Of a DNA stretch of 64,000 nt, positions 61,928 to 64,000 are shown in pieces. The DNA comes from Streptomyces sp. CA-278952 (lineage in GTDB: Bacteria > Actinomycetota > Actinomycetes > Streptomycetales > Streptomycetaceae). The stretch lies in the NCBI RefSeq assembly GCF_028747205.1, contig NZ_CP112880.1, positions 6,731,501 through 6,795,500 on the forward strand, given 5' to 3'. The first letter of the stretch is position 1, and each line of letters begins with the position of its first letter. The notes below the pieces were generated by a model. That model was given only the letters and a program-made list of their open reading frames with translations, was not told the DNA's origin and made no database searches. The position numbers were made by a program, and so were the translations under genes.

Positions 61928-63220
61928 ATGGCAGGGGAACGACGGCGGACGGCCGTGGTCGGGTCCGGAGTGGCGGGACTGACCGCCGCCCACGTTCTCC
62001 GGGACGCCCACGAGGTGACGCTGTACGAGGCGGACGACCGCGTCGGAGGCCACGCCCACACGCATGACCTGACCGCGTCCGACGGCCGGGTGCACCGCGT
62101 CGACTCCGGGTTCATCGTGCACAACCGCCGGACCTACCCCCACCTGCTGCGGCTCTTCGACGAACTGGGCGTCGCCACCCAGGAGTCCGAGATGTCGATG
62201 TCCGTACGGTGCGAGGGGTGCGGCCTCGAATACGCCGGGGCGCGCGGACCGGCCGGGCTGCTCGCACAGCCGCGCTCCGCCGTGCGCGGCCCTTATCTGC
62301 GGATGCTCGCCGAGGTGCCGCGCTTCCACCGCGCGGCCCGGGCCCTCCTGGAACTGCCGGACAGTGGGACGGGCGCGACGGGTGGGGCGAGCGGGATGAC
62401 GCTGGGGGAGTTCGCCCGGCGCGGGCGCTTCTCGCCCTACTTCCACGCCCACTTCCTCACGCCCATGGTCTCCGCCGTCTGGTCCTGCGACCCGGTCACC
62501 GCCCTGCGCTACCCGGCCCGCTATCTCTTCCGCTTCCTCGCCCACCACGGCATGCTCACCCTCGGTGACTCCCCGGTCTGGCGCACCGTCACCGGCGGGT
62601 CGCGCGGTTACGTCGACCTCCTCGTCAAGCAGCTCACCGCCGTGCACACCTCGACCCCGGTACGCGCGATCACCCGGCACGCGGACGGCGTCGACGTCAC
62701 CACCGAGGACGGCACGAGAACCCCGTACGACTCCGTCGTCATCGCCACCCACCCCGACCAGGCGCTGCGGCTGCTCATCGACCCGACCGACGCCGAGCGC
62801 GGCACGCTCGGCGCGTTCCGGTACTCCCGCAACCCGACCCTGCTGCACACGGACACCACGCTGCTGCCGCGCGCCCGGCGGGCCAGGGCCTCCTGGAACT
62901 ACCTGATGCCCTCGTGCGCCGCCGACGCCGACCACGTCACCGTCAGCTACGACATGAGCCGGCTCCAGCGGCTCGACGCGCCCGAGACCTTCGTGGTCAC
63001 GCTGAACGGCTCCGACCGCGTCGACCCCGCCTCCGTACGCGCCCGCATGGTCTACGAGCACCCCGTCTACACACCCGAGTCCGTCGATGCCCAGGCCGGG
63101 CTGCCCGCCCTCTCCGGTCCCGTCACCGCCTACGCGGGGGCGTACCACGGCTGGGGGTTCCACGAGGACGGCTGCCGTTCGGGGGTCGAGGCCGCGGCGG
63201 CCCTGGGGGTGAGGTGGTGA
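61928..63220 (+). CDS. FAD-dependent amine-oxidase-like protein (Rv0449c type)
   Basis: Flavoprotein of 430 residues with an N-terminal dinucleotide fold: GSGVAGLTAAHVL (Gly12, 14, 17), then EADDRVGGHAHT. The body matches the group of amine-oxidase-like proteins that are always next to DUF1365 and a cyclopropane-fatty-acid synthase-like gene. It may alter a lipid. ATG 61928, behind GGAGGGAG. The stop overlaps the DUF1365 start by four bases. Confidence 0.9.
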   Translation: MAGERRRTAVVGSGVAGLTAAHVLRDAHEVTLYEADDRVGGHAHTHDLTASDGRVHRVDSGFIVHNRRTYPHLLRLFDELGVATQESEMSMSVRCEGCGLEYAGARGPAGLLAQPRSAVRGPYLRMLAEVPRFHRAARALLELPDSGTGATGGASGMTLGEFARRGRFSPYFHAHFLTPMVSAVWSCDPVTALRYPARYLFRFLAHHGMLTLGDSPVWRTVTGGSRGYVDLLVKQLTAVHTSTPVRAITRHADGVDVTTEDGTRTPYDSVVIATHPDQALRLLIDPTDAERGTLGAFRYSRNPTLLHTDTTLLPRARRARASWNYLMPSCAADADHVTVSYDMSRLQRLDAPETFVVTLNGSDRVDPASVRARMVYEHPVYTPESVDAQAGLPALSGPVTAYAGAYHGWGFHEDGCRSGVEAAAALGVRW

Positions 63221-63939
63221 ACGCCCTCTATCCGTGCACCATCACGCACGTACGGAACCGGCCGACGAGATACGCGTTCCGGCACCGTACGTACCTGTGG
63301 CTCATCGACCCCGACCGGCCGCCCCGGCTGCCACGCCTCCTGCGGCCGCTGGCCCGGTTCGACCCCCGCGACCACTTCGGCGGCACCGCCCCCACCATCC
63401 GGGCCGGCCTGGAGGGCTTCCTGCGGGCCCGGGGCGTCGAACTCGGCGACGGCACCGTCACCATGCTCACCCAGGCCCGGGTGTTCGGACACGTCTTCAA
63501 CCCGATCACCGTCTACTGGTGCCACCGCGCCGACGGGGGCCCCCTCTGCGTCGTCGCCGAGGTGCACAACACCTACGGCGGACGGCACGGCTACCTCCTG
63601 CGCCCCGACAGGAACGACCGGGCCGTGGCCGACAAGGAGTTCTACGTCTCGCCGTTCTTCCCCGTGGACGGCGGCTACCGGATGCGGCTGCCCGAGCCCG
63701 GGCCACGGCTCGACCTGAGCATCCACCTGGAGCGCGACGGGGCCCGCCCGTTCACCGCCACCGTCCGGGGCGACCGGCGGCCCGCCGGCCCCCGGGAGCT
63801 GGTGCGGCTCGCCCTGCGCCACCCCCTCTCCACCGTCCTCGTCTCCGCCGCGATCCGCCTGCACGGCATCCGGCTCTACCTGCGCGGCCTCCCCGTGCAA
63901 CCCCGTCCCCCGCACCGCCCACAGGAAGGCATGCAGTGA
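63217..63939 (+). CDS. DUF1365 family protein
   Basis: A 240-residue protein of unknown biochemistry. It begins VNALYPCTITHVRNRPTRYAFRHRTYLWLIDPD. Family features are FNPITVYWCHR, AEVHNTYGGRHGYLL and KEFYVSPFFPVDGGYRM. It always accompanies the FAD protein and a CFA-synthase-like gene, so it probably works on lipid. GTG start 63217 overlaps the previous stop (GTGA). Confidence 0.92.
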   Translation: MNALYPCTITHVRNRPTRYAFRHRTYLWLIDPDRPPRLPRLLRPLARFDPRDHFGGTAPTIRAGLEGFLRARGVELGDGTVTMLTQARVFGHVFNPITVYWCHRADGGPLCVVAEVHNTYGGRHGYLLRPDRNDRAVADKEFYVSPFFPVDGGYRMRLPEPGPRLDLSIHLERDGARPFTATVRGDRRPAGPRELVRLALRHPLSTVLVSAAIRLHGIRLYLRGLPVQPRPPHRPQEGMQ

Positions 63940-64000
63940 CCGCGCCCACCTCCGCGCCGCCGGCAGAGCACACCCCCGGGACCGACCCGCAACGCTGGCC
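63936..64000 (+). CDS. Start of next operon gene, probable SAM-dependent lipid methyltransferase
   Basis: Only the first 21 codons are inside the window (VTAPTSAPPAEHTPGTDPQR and on). GTG 63936 overlaps the DUF1365 stop by four bases and has AGGAAGG upstream. From conserved order in other actinobacteria I expect a cyclopropane-fatty-acyl-phospholipid-synthase-like protein; the visible sequence itself does not show this. Confidence 0.55.
   Translation, partial: MTAPTSAPPAEHTPGTDPQRW

Noticed and set aside
61807..62124. Short minus-strand frame upstream of the FAD oxidase
   Set aside because: It covers the plus-strand promoter element and the dinucleotide-binding start of the oxidase; the composition is that of a shadow frame.
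1..64000. CRISPR array, insertion sequence, prophage or integrated element
   Set aside because: No regular repeat-spacer pattern, no transposase or integrase, and no long terminal repeats. The short repeats seen are local (39 bp, 11 bp, 6 bp). The tRNA-Leu gene has no neighbouring integrase or duplicated 3' end.

Overview
The window is a high-GC chromosomal segment from an actinomycete, almost certainly a Streptomyces. The evidence is strong G/C bias at third codon positions, frequent GTG starts, chaplin genes, mycothiol genes, a complete Pup-proteasome system and the glycerol (gyl) operon. Gene order closely follows the region I recall from Streptomyces coelicolor between its tatAC/helY genes and its gluconate genes. 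This is core chromosome: I see no insertion sequence, prophage, integrase or CRISPR array. Genes cut by the window edges are an amino-acid permease (left) and a probable lipid methyltransferase (right).

Region 1 (1-7.3 kb): 3' part of an APC permease, a gluconate module (permease gntP and kinase gntK, divergent from a GntR regulator over an inverted-repeat operator), a mycothiol-dependent formaldehyde dehydrogenase overlapping a metallo-beta-lactamase-fold hydrolase, an RluA-type pseudouridine synthase and tRNA-Leu(GAG). Region 2 (7.4-16.7 kb): an M20 metallopeptidase, the chaplins chpH and chpC, a DUF5703 protein, an acidic hypothetical protein, a RecD2-like protein that has lost its ATPase motifs, an aldo/keto reductase, an LLM-class oxidoreductase behind a perfect palindrome, and a ferritin-like protein. 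Region 3 (16.8-22.5 kb): CorA, then a conserved actinobacterial run (phosphomutase-like protein, DUF3090, a kinase-fold SCO1664-family protein, mycothiol ligase mshC) converging on a PAC2 protein. Region 4 (22.7-31.6 kb): the glycerol operon glpF-glpK-glpD on the minus strand, its IclR-type regulator gylR, and divergent metH.

Region 5 (31.7-39.6 kb): a HAD phosphatase, an orphan solute-binding lipoprotein, an orphan NarL-type response regulator, a RecB-like Fe-S nuclease, a site-2 protease with CBS domains, trmI, a secreted protein and a ferredoxin. Region 6 (39.8-59.2 kb) is the protein-quality-control core: arc(mpa), dop, pup, prcB, prcA, a LacI regulator/MFS exporter pair, pafA, two FKBP isomerases, pafB, pafC, a zinc-ribbon protein, a small membrane protein, tatA, tatC, a diacylglycerol-kinase-like protein and helY. 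PafA ligates Pup that Dop has deamidated, Arc unfolds pupylated proteins and PrcBA degrades them; PafBC is known elsewhere as a DNA-damage activator. Region 7 (59.2-64 kb): an intergenic repeat, an SPW-repeat membrane protein, an ADP-ribosylglycohydrolase, a fasciclin lipoprotein and a divergent FAD amine oxidase-DUF1365-(methyltransferase) operon. This last set looks like a mycobacterial SigK-type locus.

The most notable non-coding observation is in the 304-bp gap at 61624-61927. Two divergent copies of a GACCAATCC / N15 / CGAA-type element lie there, a plausible pair of ECF sigma-factor promoters. Other signals include shared GylR operator sequences, several likely leaderless starts, repeats at two gene ends and many long perfect terminator hairpins between convergent genes.
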